From contig JACKAQ010000002.1 of NCBI GenBank assembly GCA_020634975.1, forward strand, positions 558,001 to 622,000: DNA of 64,000 nt, in the 5' to 3' direction. The stretch is from JACKAQ01 sp020634975 [NCBI: Calditrichia bacterium]. GTDB lineage: Bacteria; Calditrichota; Calditrichia; RBG-13-44-9. Both the position numbers and the translations under genes were made by a program. Below, in pieces: positions 54,943 through 63,386 of the stretch (position 1 is the stretch's first letter; each line of letters opens with the position of its first letter). Below the pieces are notes generated by a model. The model saw only the letters and a list, made by a program, of their open reading frames with translations. It was not told the origin of the DNA and searched no databases.

Positions 54943-55377
54943 TTAATCCGGCAGTGCTCCATTTTCAATCCAAACCTGAATAGAATCGATAACAGATTGG
55001 GAGAGCGGCGGTAAACCGAGTGGCATGCGGGTACCGAGAATATTTTCGCCGGATATTTTCAGAAGCAAATAGCTTTGTTCCGGAAAGCCGGGTTCGATCC
55101 TGTCCAATCCCGGGTTTTGCGAATTGGGAACATTTACAATTTGCGCATATGCCTTCCCCGCAGTAAGTTCCGGACGAACAGCACCACCGTGGCAGTTTCC
55201 GGATGCACACAACGGAGTAAATACAGAATCTTGTATCGAAGAAAATTTCGCCCGAATTGATTGAACACCACTGCCGTTATCAAAAACAGTTGGGGCACTT
55301 TCAGTAATATTTTCCGCACATCCGATCAGCGTTAAAAATGCAATTATGAGCCCACTAATCAATTGATTATGTTTCAT
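54943..55377 (-). CDS. Cytochrome-c-like lipoprotein with C-x4-C-H motif, minus arm
   Basis: A 144-residue lipoprotein (signal ending LIGC, C20) with GGAG before the ATG. The domain has a C-x4-C-H site (C57, C62, H63), spaced as in some heme-c sites rather than C-x-x-C-H. A conserved MPLG turn (M118) is a possible distal ligand, and a terminal helix reads VIDSIQVWIENGA. Similar domains, often annotated as planctomycete-type or degenerate cytochromes, are common in secreted Myxococcota and Calditrichota proteins. It is first in the minus-strand arm and is divergent from the fused gene at 55585. Heme attachment is inferred. Confidence 0.75.
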   Translation of the reverse strand: MKHNQLISGLIIAFLTLIGCAENITESAPTVFDNGSGVQSIRAKFSSIQDSVFTPLCASGNCHGGAVRPELTAGKAYAQIVNVPNSQNPGLDRIEPGFPEQSYLLLKISGENILGTRMPLGLPPLSQSVIDSIQVWIENGALPD

Positions 55378-55584
55378 TCAATCTCCATTATCATTACTGT
55401 TTTCTCACAGTTTTTCAAAATAAAGATGTTCGTTTAATTTCACAACTCAATCTAAAAATCCGGACAAAAACAGATGACTAATAGTGGAATGGTTTTTGCT
55501 ATCTGATAGATGTCTAAACAGTAATTTTCACAACACAAATTAATCGCCGCTGCATTTTATAACACAACAACTGGAGGAGATCCT

Positions 55585-56832
55585 ATGCTTTTGAGTCTTC
55601 GATTAAAAAGGTGTCGATGTTCATCATGGCATTTTGTTTTGAGCAGTTTGATGGCTTTTCTATTTATTGGCGAACTTGCCGCAGATACCGGATTTAATAC
55701 ACAACTGCAATCCGGCGATCTGGAAAGTCAGGTCATCAATATTTTTGCAGAAAACTGCGCGTTAGCAGGTTGTCATGCCGGCACACCGCCGATGATGAAC
55801 TTGAAACTAACCGAAGATGAATTTTTGCAGCGCACCGTAAATCAGCCCAGTATTGAAAATCCGAAAATGCTTCGGATTAAACCGGGAGAGCCGGACAGTA
55901 GCTATCTCGTTCAAAAAATAATGGGTGCGGAAGGCATTATCGGTCAAAAAATGCCCTTTGGCCGTGATCCGTTGAGCAGTGCCCAAATCGCGACAATTAT
56001 TGAATGGATCAAACAGATGAAAGCGGCAGATGTCGCCAATCTGGAAGCGCCTAGCCCCGATCCGGTGCTGCCATTCAACGCCTGGAAAGTGGTGAATATC
56101 CCAACCGCGCGGATGGTTGATCGCGGAAATTATCTGTTTTTGATCAGCCACCGTTTTTTCCCAAAACTGGACACCGGATACGATACCTTCTTCGGGCTGG
56201 ATGGCTCGGGCATCATTTTCCTTAATTTGGGATACGCGTTTACGAATAACCTTTTTGTCAATTTGGGGCGCAGTAATGCCGCAGATAACGTTCAACTGGA
56301 TGTCAAATATGGTATAAAACAGCAATATCCCGGTGATAAATTTCCGGTTGCTGCGGCTGTGCAAACGTCAATTAACTGGCAAAGTGAGAAAAGACCGGGA
56401 TTGGATCGCATGCGATCGGAAGCTTTCAAATACAGTTTTCAGGCGATTTTATCCAGCCAACTGCATGAAAATGTTGGACTTACAGTATCACCCGGAATAC
56501 TGCTCAATCAGGATAGCGAAACCGATGGCGAGGATGCCCTGATAACCATCGGCGTTGGCGGTCGGGCGCATGTCTGGAAATCCATTTCCCTGATTGGCGA
56601 ATGGGTGCCGATCATCAGCGGATACACACCAACCGCAACTTTTGGCGAAATCAACCGGTTTGACACCTGGGGCGGCGGCATCGAATTATCTGTCGGTGCG
56701 CACGCTTTCCAGATTATTGTCACCAATTCTGCCGGTCTCACAACGGATCAATACATGCGCGGCGGCGGGCTGGACCTCGGTGAAGGCGATTTCCGGCTGG
56801 GTTTTAACATATTTAGACCGCTACAATTCTAA
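55585..56832 (+). CDS. Fusion of cytochrome-c-like domain and DUF5777 outer-membrane barrel
   Basis: A 415-residue exported protein with GGAGGAG before the ATG. After a basic and hydrophobic N-terminus (cleavage near residue 33) comes a cytochrome-like domain (about 40-150) with C58-x4-C63-H64, the EPDSSYLVQK segment and M123 in QKMPFGRDPL. The rest (about 165-415) is a DUF5777 barrel: MVDRGNYLFLISHRFFP, FFGLDGSGIIFLNLGYAFT, VNLGRSNAADN and VPIISGYTPT. The minus arm encodes the same two modules as separate genes. A heme domain tethered to a barrel suggests electron passage at or across the outer membrane. Confidence 0.82.
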   Translation: MLLSLRLKRCRCSSWHFVLSSLMAFLFIGELAADTGFNTQLQSGDLESQVINIFAENCALAGCHAGTPPMMNLKLTEDEFLQRTVNQPSIENPKMLRIKPGEPDSSYLVQKIMGAEGIIGQKMPFGRDPLSSAQIATIIEWIKQMKAADVANLEAPSPDPVLPFNAWKVVNIPTARMVDRGNYLFLISHRFFPKLDTGYDTFFGLDGSGIIFLNLGYAFTNNLFVNLGRSNAADNVQLDVKYGIKQQYPGDKFPVAAAVQTSINWQSEKRPGLDRMRSEAFKYSFQAILSSQLHENVGLTVSPGILLNQDSETDGEDALITIGVGGRAHVWKSISLIGEWVPIISGYTPTATFGEINRFDTWGGGIELSVGAHAFQIIVTNSAGLTTDQYMRGGGLDLGEGDFRLGFNIFRPLQF

Positions 56833-56844
56833 AGGAGAACATTT

Positions 56845-57309
56845 ATGCGACGTTTGAAATTATATGCACGTTTTTTGAAGCTGTTTGGCTTTTGTTTCAT
56901 GTTACATCTTGTGTTGAGCGGTTGTGAGCATCTCGCGCTCACAGAGCCGCAGCCGATTCCGCCGGGTTCCAACGAAGTGGATACTTTGGCAACATTCAGC
57001 GCTATTCAGCGGAATATTCTGAACACAAAATGCGCTTTGTCCGGCTGTCATGTTGGCGGTTCCAGCCAGTTGCCGGGTGTACTGGATTTGAGCGATGGTG
57101 TGGCGTATCAAAATTTGGTGAATGTGCCCAGCATCGAAAAACCGGAATTTGACCGGATAGAACCCGGCCAACCGGACAGCAGTTATCTATTCCTCAAAAT
57201 TGTCGGCACCAATATTGTTGGTCAGCGGATGCCGTTTGGGCGTGATCCTTTGACCCAAAGAGAAATTGACGCTGTTCGGAAATGGATCAGCGGCGCGGCT
57301 AATAACTAA
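56845..57309 (+). CDS. Cytochrome-c-like lipoprotein with C-x4-C-H motif, plus arm
   Basis: A 154-residue lipoprotein (LVLSGC, C27) with AAAGGAG upstream, 12 bases after the fused barrel gene. The domain has C63-x4-C68-H69 in CALSGCHVGG, the EPGQPDSSYLFLK segment, M129 in GQRMPFGRDPL and the terminal helix AVRKWISGAA. It is nearly identical in plan to the domain of the fused protein encoded just before it and to the lipoprotein of the minus arm, so the three form a local paralogous set. Confidence 0.78.
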   Translation: MRRLKLYARFLKLFGFCFMLHLVLSGCEHLALTEPQPIPPGSNEVDTLATFSAIQRNILNTKCALSGCHVGGSSQLPGVLDLSDGVAYQNLVNVPSIEKPEFDRIEPGQPDSSYLFLKIVGTNIVGQRMPFGRDPLTQREIDAVRKWISGAANN

Positions 57310-57382
57310 TTGTAATTCAATGATTTACGGAATGATTAAAATCCGTAAATCTGTCCATTAATCTAAATCGAGGATATTATTT

Positions 57383-57877
57383 ATGAATAGATTTTCATCC
57401 CAAAAAATGATTGCAATGGCAATATTTGCGATTGTTTTCAGTGTGAGTCAAGTCGGCTTTGGGCAAGATGCCGTGAAAGAAAAGGTTGATCTGGAAATCG
57501 TTATAAAACCTGTTGGCGATCAAATGTTATACGAAACCACGGAATTTACGGTAACTGCCGGCAGCAAAGTTCGGGTAATTATGGAAAACACAGCAACATC
57601 GGAAGCGATGCTGCACAACGTCGTTATCCTGAAACCGGAGACAGATAAAGCAAAAATCGGAATCGCTGCTATACAAGCAGGTGCAGATAAGGGCTATATT
57701 CCTGTCGATCCGGCAGTACTGTTTTACACCGAGATCACCAAACCCGGAGAGAAAAACGAGGTGGTTTTTACAGCGCCAGAACCGGGCGATTATCCATATA
57801 TTTGCAGTTTTCCGGGGCATTATTTGATGATGCAGGGAGTGATGCATTCTGTCGCCAAAAAAGATGCGGCGAAATAA
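57383..57877 (+). CDS. Azurin-like type 1 copper protein
   Basis: A 164-residue exported cupredoxin with a signal peptide (1-28) and GAGG before the ATG. Type 1 copper ligands are all seen: H78 in LHNVVIL, then C141, H146 and M150 in YPYICSFPGHYLMM, the azurin spacing (C-x4-H-x3-M). It should be a soluble periplasmic one-electron carrier. It is last of the plus-strand arm after the cytochrome-like genes and lies before a terminator. In this position it could bring electrons to, or take them from, the cytochrome-like domains. Confidence 0.92.
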   Translation: MNRFSSQKMIAMAIFAIVFSVSQVGFGQDAVKEKVDLEIVIKPVGDQMLYETTEFTVTAGSKVRVIMENTATSEAMLHNVVILKPETDKAKIGIAAIQAGADKGYIPVDPAVLFYTEITKPGEKNEVVFTAPEPGDYPYICSFPGHYLMMQGVMHSVAKKDAAK

Positions 57878-57903
57878 AACTGTTAAATTCACATTATAAA
57901 CAA

Positions 57904-57937
57904 CAAAAAAGCGAGCATCTATGTTCGCTTTTTTGTT
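57904..57937 (+). terminator. Intrinsic terminator after the cupredoxin gene
   Basis: CAAAAAAGCGA (57904-57914) pairs with TCGCTTTTTTG (57925-57935), with partial extension of the stem into the interior around GCATCTATGT. The A- and T-runs on both flanks allow function on either strand, so it can also serve the convergent ComEA-like gene. Confidence 0.8.
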
Positions 57938-57984
57938 TGGTTGCATTATTTCAGCGCATATTTCGGGGAATAATCGGTACGATT

Positions 57985-58464
57985 TTATTTTACATCGATC
58001 AAATGTCTCAGATTATTAAACGTTTTTGCACCGATTCCTTTAACCGATTTCAATTCCTCAATGTTCGAAAAATTACCGATTTCTGTGCGATAAGCAATGA
58101 TACGTGCGGCAATTGCTGGCCCGATTCGCGGCAAGGTTTCCAGTTCCGCGAGGGTAGCAGTGTTGATATTAACTTTACCAATCGCTTTTTTGTTGCGGGA
58201 CGTTTTGCTTGATTTTGGTTGCTGTTGCGGAAGTAATGGCTGCGCATATGGTGTATTTGTGGAATCGGCAAAAAGCGAGTCGCCAGTTTCAATTGTTGAT
58301 TGCGATATTTGTTGCTTCTGCATCCGAAATTCGGTTTCAAACGCGCTAAAATCGTACGGCTCAGTGGGATAAATCAGACTCGCGAGATTCTCACCGCCCA
58401 TTAACAAAATCGCGATAGCTGCAAAATACAACATCGCCGAAAGCTGGCTTTTTGAAAATTTCAT
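57985..58464 (-). CDS. ComEA-like helix-hairpin-helix DNA-binding protein
   Basis: A 159-residue protein with an N-terminal membrane segment (about 9-31), a low-complexity linker (about 60-90) and a C-terminal tandem helix-hairpin-helix domain (about 95-155): VNINTATLAELETLPRIGPAIAARII and FSNIEELKSVKGIGAKTFNNL. ComEA proteins bind incoming DNA in the periplasm during natural transformation. No other competence gene lies nearby, so the role in DNA uptake is tentative. No strong ribosome site is seen. Confidence 0.85.
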   Translation of the reverse strand: MKFSKSQLSAMLYFAAIAILLMGGENLASLIYPTEPYDFSAFETEFRMQKQQISQSTIETGDSLFADSTNTPYAQPLLPQQQPKSSKTSRNKKAIGKVNINTATLAELETLPRIGPAIAARIIAYRTEIGNFSNIEELKSVKGIGAKTFNNLRHLIDVK

Positions 58465-58545
58465 CTATTTAGTGCATTTTTTGTGGGAAAAACAGGTGCA
58501 CGTTGTGCACATTGGTGCAGATTTTTCACTGCGAAAAACCTGCGT

Positions 58546-59727
58546 TTATTCAAAATTCAATACTTCTTTCAATCGCTGGAAAAAACCTTTTTCCTTTTTG
58601 GGCGCTTGAATATTTTCAGATTTGAGCAAATCTCCCAATAATTCTTTGTCTCTGGCGCTCAATTTTGTGGGAATCCAGACCTTTATCTGAACCAGAAAAT
58701 CGCCTTTGCTGTGGCTGCGCAATTCGGGGATTCCTTTTCCGCGCAACCGGAAAACCTTGCCAACCTGCGTTCCTGCCGGAATGGTTATTTCCACTTTTTT
58801 GTAGCGATCCGGGTTTTCGTGCGGCAGCTCTTTGTCGGCAACTTCTAATGTGGGAATTTCCACGGAACCGCCCATCGCCAATTCCGGAAAGCTGGCGTAA
58901 TAATCAAATACCACATTGTTTTCGTGCCGGACAAACAGCGGATGATCTTTTTCCTGAATCACTACAATCAAATCGCCATTGGGTCCGCTGTTGGGTCCTG
59001 CGTTTCCTTTGCCCTGTACCGACAGATAATTTCCGCTCATCACACCGGCAGGGATATTGACTTCCACTGTTTCTTCGCCGCGAACGCGACCTTCGCCCCG
59101 GCAGGTTTCGCAGGGATTGGTGATGATTGTTCCTTTGCCACGGCATTGCGAACAGGCGCTTACGTTTACAAATCGTCCAAAAATTGATTGGGAAACTTGA
59201 CGCACTTCTCCGGCACCCTGGCAGGTCGGGCAGGTTGAGGCTTTTGAGCCGGGACGGCTGCCTTCGCCGTTACAGGTGTTGCATTGAACCTGTTTGTTTA
59301 TTTTTAATCGCTTTTTTACACCGGCGGCAATTTCTTCGAGGTCGAGTTCGAGGCTGATTTGCAAATCGCGTCCGCGTTCCCGGCGATCGCCGCGGCGCTG
59401 TCCGCCGCCAAAAATATCGCCAAATCCGAACCCGAACCCTTCTTCCATAAATGTCCGTAATGCGTCGGATAAATCAAAATTCGGATCGTATCCCTGAGCG
59501 CCTTTAACACCATCGTGTCCGAAACGGTCGTATCGTTGCCGCTTTTCCGAATGGCTCAGCACTTCGTATGCTTCGCCAACTTCTTTAAATTTTTCTTCTG
59601 CTTCCGGATTATCCTGATTGCGATCCGGGTGATATTTCATTGCTAATTTTCGATAGGCGCTTTTGACTTCCTCTGGAGAGGCATCCCTCGAAACACCCAA
59701 AATTTCGTAATAATCACGTTTTGACAT
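58546..59727 (-). CDS. dnaJ: Chaperone protein DnaJ
   Basis: From the ATG at 59727, which gives the usual [12 protein letters not shown] start, the protein has 393 residues. Domains in order: J-domain (about 3-68) with the HPD in YHPDRNQ, G/F-rich linker (about 70-120, [13 protein letters not shown]), zinc-binding domain with four CxxCxGxG repeats ([32 protein letters not shown]), and two C-terminal substrate-binding domains. It stimulates DnaK ATPase and delivers unfolded proteins. The gene follows hrcA after 11 bases; grpE and dnaK are not beside it. Confidence 0.96.
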   Translation of the reverse strand: MSKRDYYEILGVSRDASPEEVKSAYRKLAMKYHPDRNQDNPEAEEKFKEVGEAYEVLSHSEKRQRYDRFGHDGVKGAQGYDPNFDLSDALRTFMEEGFGFGFGDIFGGGQRRGDRRERGRDLQISLELDLEEIAAGVKKRLKINKQVQCNTCNGEGSRPGSKASTCPTCQGAGEVRQVSQSIFGRFVNVSACSQCRGKGTIITNPCETCRGEGRVRGEETVEVNIPAGVMSGNYLSVQGKGNAGPNSGPNGDLIVVIQEKDHPLFVRHENNVVFDYYASFPELAMGGSVEIPTLEVADKELPHENPDRYKKVEITIPAGTQVGKVFRLRGKGIPELRSHSKGDFLVQIKVWIPTKLSARDKELLGDLLKSENIQAPKKEKGFFQRLKEVLNFE

Positions 59728-59738
59728 CCCAAACCCCA

Positions 59739-60776
59739 CTAATTTTTGCCATAAATTTCTGAAATTTTGCGTGCTGTAAATTCAACAATTGAGAGAAATT
59801 TACTATAATTCATTCGTTTTGGTCCAATAATTCCGACAACACCGCTCACGTCGCCAATTTGATAGCGAGCGGTAATAATGCTGCATGCAGCCATCTTTTG
59901 TTCATCAATTTCTTCACCGATTTTGATGCTGGTTGGCTGCTCGTTATCCGCTTCCGCCAAAATTTTCACTAGTTCGCGGCGTGTTTCCAGCATTTCCATT
60001 ACCGATGTCAGCGTGCTGACATCCTGAAAATCCGGCGATTGCAAAATATTTTGCGTGCCTTTAAAATAGAGGTCGATATCTTCGCTGAAATTGAACAGCC
60101 TGTCCACACGTTGCGAAAACATTCGTACCAAACCTGTGTCTTCGTGCTGAATGTCTTTCACGACTGCCGAAAATGTGCGTTTGATATCGGAGATTTTCAT
60201 GCCCTGCAAACGCTCGTTTAATATCTGGCTCACCAGATTCAATTTGTCCGGCGAAACCAGTTGCGAAATTTCCAGCGTAATTGTCCGCACAAATCCGGAT
60301 TTTACGGTGATGATAACCAGTAATTTTTCGGATGATAATGGAATTAACTCCATCCGTTCAAAAATGCCCTGCTCAATACGGGGCGACATCATGATCCCGA
60401 TTTGTTTGGACAAATGCGCTAAAATGCGGGTCACTTCATTTAACACATCTTCCAGATCGTAATTTTCAAGCGGATTGATCGTTACTGTTATCTGCTCTTT
60501 TTCGTCGAATGATAAACGACTTTTTTTCATCAACATATCCACATATGCCCGATATGCGGGTGTTTGCGGCACTCTTCCGGCGGATGTGTGCGGTTGATAA
60601 ATATATCCGCGCGATTCCAGCATTGCCATTATATTACGTATCGTCGCCGGGCTGATGTTTAAACGGCTGGTTTGCGCAATTAATGATGAGCTAACCGGCG
60701 TGGCGGTATCGATAAAATTTTTGACCAATTCGCCCAAAACGAGTTTTTCTTTTGTAGAAAGAACCATTTCCGACAA
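59739..60776 (-). CDS. hrcA: Heat-shock transcriptional repressor HrcA
   Basis: A 345-residue repressor. The winged helix-turn-helix (about 1-75) includes [24 protein letters not shown] and [38 protein letters not shown], and the GAF-like and dimerisation domains follow, ending with [22 protein letters not shown]. The start shown is a TTG with AAAGG just before it; an ATG nine bases later (60767) is an equally possible start. HrcA normally binds CIRCE operators near groESL, dnaK or its own gene; no CIRCE element was found upstream here. It is co-transcribed with dnaJ. Confidence 0.95.
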   Translation of the reverse strand: MSEMVLSTKEKLVLGELVKNFIDTATPVSSSLIAQTSRLNISPATIRNIMAMLESRGYIYQPHTSAGRVPQTPAYRAYVDMLMKKSRLSFDEKEQITVTINPLENYDLEDVLNEVTRILAHLSKQIGIMMSPRIEQGIFERMELIPLSSEKLLVIITVKSGFVRTITLEISQLVSPDKLNLVSQILNERLQGMKISDIKRTFSAVVKDIQHEDTGLVRMFSQRVDRLFNFSEDIDLYFKGTQNILQSPDFQDVSTLTSVMEMLETRRELVKILAEADNEQPTSIKIGEEIDEQKMAACSIITARYQIGDVSGVVGIIGPKRMNYSKFLSIVEFTARKISEIYGKN

Positions 60777-61133
60777 ACTACCTTTCGAAAAAACTGATTT
60801 GTTACGTTAAGCGGCAGTTACTGGCGCGTAAAAATTGCCGAATAATCAACCACCTCAGATGAAAATTAATGTTATCCAAATTATATAATCGACACAAACT
60901 TAGGGTATTAAAGATCACCTTTGCAAGCAATTAATTTTCAATTGCCGAGTGCAATTATATAAAAAAAATATCGGCTAAACAAGTAACACGCATACATTTT
61001 TGAATTTTGCAATTTATTCGATGGATCAAAAATTTTGAGTGATTTTTTGGTGTGTTTGATCGGCGATATTTGAAAAGAACAAATGGCGCAAATGCTTTAA
61101 ATCGGGTAAGTATCCTGTAAAACGAACCCTTTT
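60777..61133. other. Intergenic region upstream of hrcA
   Basis: About 357 AT-rich bases between the SulP gene end and the hrcA start, both on the minus strand. It holds the candidate hrcA promoter (60895-60926). A canonical CIRCE element is absent: the only GAGTGC-like half site (near 60957) has no inverted partner. No terminator for the SulP gene was recognised. Confidence 0.55.
60895..60926 (-). promoter_or_regulatory. Candidate Bacteroidota-type promoter of hrcA-dnaJ
   Basis: On the minus strand TTG (60926-60924) is followed after exactly 21 bases by TAAGTTTG (60902-60895). The flanks GCTTG and CCTAAGTTTG are the same as in the sodA promoter, which makes chance less likely. A TATAAT hexamer also lies just downstream on the same strand (60885-60880). 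The leader to hrcA would be about 110 bases. Confidence 0.55.
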
Positions 61134-63383
61134 TTACTGCTGCATTGCCCGTAATGTCTGGTTGCTGTTATTCACCCGTTCTCCTAAAATCCCCACAATA
61201 AATCGATGAAATAGTGCAGCAAGTTCAGGGTGTTCCTCTTCCATTAACCGTAATTTTTGGGTGGCCAAAAATAGTACCGTGCAAGCTTCATTAGTGACAA
61301 CGGAAGCTGTTGCCGGTCGCTGGAGATACACGCTCAATTCGCCGATGACGGTGCCGGGTTGCATTTTTCGCAATCGAATAATCGTGCCGTTTTTTAGCTC
61401 CAGTTGCGCCGTTACTTTTCCGGATTCCAGAATATATAAACCAACCGGTTCGGCACCTTGCACGATGAGATGTTCATTTTCCGGAATTGTTTTGTGAACA
61501 AAATACGGGTGCATTTGTTTTGCGAAATTGCGCAAGGTCGCTTGCGGTAAATCATGGTGCAGTGCACCGGAGACAATCGATTCCAAAATGGAGATATCGG
61601 CAAATTCCCCATCCGATTTTTCATCCGGAAAATGGTGCAGCATTTTTTCTTCAACCCATTCCATCCCGTAATCCAGATCGTCAAAATAGATGACGGTTTG
61701 ATCGTCTTCCGCGATATTTGCTGCGGCCAACTGCCGTTTCATGATCTCGGAAAGATTGGTGAAAATCAGCGTAAACGATTGCGATTGCGCCAGCATTTTT
61801 AGTTTTTCGAAACTGTTTAATGCAGATGAATCGAGCCCGGTAACCAGCCGGAAATCGAGCAACACATATCTGAGGCTGGGCAAGGGTGCGTTCAGGGCGC
61901 GAACCCGAACGGTCGCCAGAATATTGTTCGCTGTGCCAAAAAAGAGAAAGCCCTGCAATTGCATGACATACAATGTATTGCCATGTTTTTTCAGTAGCTG
62001 CGCGTCTTGGCTGGGGCGATCCACATTGCTTTGGAAATTTTCACCGGTGAGCACATGCTTTACCACATCGATGCGGCTGTAGTTAATCACAAACAATACA
62101 ATTGCCACCGCAGTACCGACAGCCATTCCGGGCAAAAATCCAAAAATAATAATGACCATTAAAATGAGGATCACCAGCACATATTCAATTCGCGGCAATT
62201 TGAACCAGGCATTGTAAAGCCATTCCACCAAAAATGTCAGCCCGAGATAAATCAGCAATCCGGCGAGCAGCGGGCGTGGAAAATAGGACGGCAGCGCCCA
62301 GCCGAACAACAGTGTCGCGCCGCAAATTCCGGCAGATACAAGCCCGGAAATCCGGCTTCGCGAACCGATTCGGTGGCTGAGCGCCGTCAAACTGAGAGAC
62401 ATATATCCGACAGAACTGCCGCCGATTGCGCTGGCAAGATTCGCCAAACCGGATGCACGCAACTCCCGGTTGAGATCGATTTCCCGGCGTGCGATCAGCT
62501 CCAATCCACTGGCATTCAATAATAATGAAATAATGCTGATGATGGTTATCGAGCCGAGATCGCCATATTGTTGCCAGATAGAATCCCAGTGAATTTGAGT
62601 CGTATCCTGCGTCATCAGCGGTGAAAATACAGCACCGCCACGGAATTGATCCATCAACCAGCCTTCTTCACCGGCATGGGAAACCGGCGTTCCAGTTAGC
62701 AATAAGATGAGGTAAAATGAAACAAATGCGACCAAAATAGCACCGGGCATCGTAAAAAAATGCCGGAATTTTCGCATTAAAACCAATAATAGCACGGCAA
62801 AAAAAAGACCGGGCAACCATTTTAATAACATTTCTGTTTGGAGGAAAACAGGAATGCTTTTAATCGTCAGTTTCTCGCCGGCGATGATGCCGAGCGCCCC
62901 TTTTACCAAAACCCAACCAGTGCCCGCCAAAAAGCCGCCAACAACAGGGTAGGGGATAAATCGAACCAGATTCCCCAGTTGAAACCAGCCCAATAACAAA
63001 AAACTGACGCCGGTAACTAACGCGGTTAAGGCAATGGCCGCGACAACCGTAATAAACAACGATTCACCGGCAAGTCCCACGCCACTGCCGGCAATACTGC
63101 CGGCAACAATCGCGAGAATGGCGGTTGGTGCATCCTGCGGAGCCGTTACGGTGCTTTGAAATGCGCTGGTTAATGCGATAATCGAACCCATCGCAAAAGC
63201 GCCGAACAACATCACACCCATTCCGCGAGCAGCAAATTCGGATAGCGGCCCCGAAAAAATCAACGCCGCATACGCACTCTGGAAAATAACGATTAATATC
63301 CCGTTCACCAAACCCGCGGTGATACTTGGCAGTAAAATGCCCAAATCCTTTGAAAACGATTCCCTGAAGGAAATTTTACCCAT
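61134..63383 (-). CDS. SulP-family anion transporter with STAS and cyclic-nucleotide-binding domains
   Basis: A 749-residue protein. A SulP membrane domain with 12-14 helices (about 10-425) includes APQDAPTAILAIVAGSI, the VRFIPYPVVGGFLAGTGW segment and GGSSVGYMSLSLTALSHRIGSRSRISG. A STAS domain follows (about 440-570: LYVMQLQGFLFFGTANN, YVLLDFRLVTGLDSSAL). A C-terminal cyclic-nucleotide-binding domain (about 610-740) has YILESGKVTAQL and the phosphate-cassette-like GELSVYLQRPATASV. SulP carriers move sulfate, bicarbonate or dicarboxylates; the nucleotide-type domain suggests gating by cAMP or cGMP, although the cassette lacks a clear PxRxA arginine (it reads QRPATA). Its gene starts three bases after the transglycosylase stop. 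Confidence 0.9.
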   Translation of the reverse strand: MGKISFRESFSKDLGILLPSITAGLVNGILIVIFQSAYAALIFSGPLSEFAARGMGVMLFGAFAMGSIIALTSAFQSTVTAPQDAPTAILAIVAGSIAGSGVGLAGESLFITVVAAIALTALVTGVSFLLLGWFQLGNLVRFIPYPVVGGFLAGTGWVLVKGALGIIAGEKLTIKSIPVFLQTEMLLKWLPGLFFAVLLLVLMRKFRHFFTMPGAILVAFVSFYLILLLTGTPVSHAGEEGWLMDQFRGGAVFSPLMTQDTTQIHWDSIWQQYGDLGSITIISIISLLLNASGLELIARREIDLNRELRASGLANLASAIGGSSVGYMSLSLTALSHRIGSRSRISGLVSAGICGATLLFGWALPSYFPRPLLAGLLIYLGLTFLVEWLYNAWFKLPRIEYVLVILILMVIIIFGFLPGMAVGTAVAIVLFVINYSRIDVVKHVLTGENFQSNVDRPSQDAQLLKKHGNTLYVMQLQGFLFFGTANNILATVRVRALNAPLPSLRYVLLDFRLVTGLDSSALNSFEKLKMLAQSQSFTLIFTNLSEIMKRQLAAANIAEDDQTVIYFDDLDYGMEWVEEKMLHHFPDEKSDGEFADISILESIVSGALHHDLPQATLRNFAKQMHPYFVHKTIPENEHLIVQGAEPVGLYILESGKVTAQLELKNGTIIRLRKMQPGTVIGELSVYLQRPATASVVTNEACTVLFLATQKLRLMEEEHPELAALFHRFIVGILGERVNNSNQTLRAMQQ

Positions 63384-63386
63384 AAT

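Noticed and set aside
59070-59300. CxxC repeats as possible heme or redox sites
   Set aside because: They are the four CxxCxGxG zinc repeats of DnaJ, not CxxCH heme motifs.
60940-60970. GAGTGC half site resembling part of a CIRCE element
   Set aside because: No inverted TTAGCACTC partner at nine bases; a single half site is expected by chance in AT-rich sequence.
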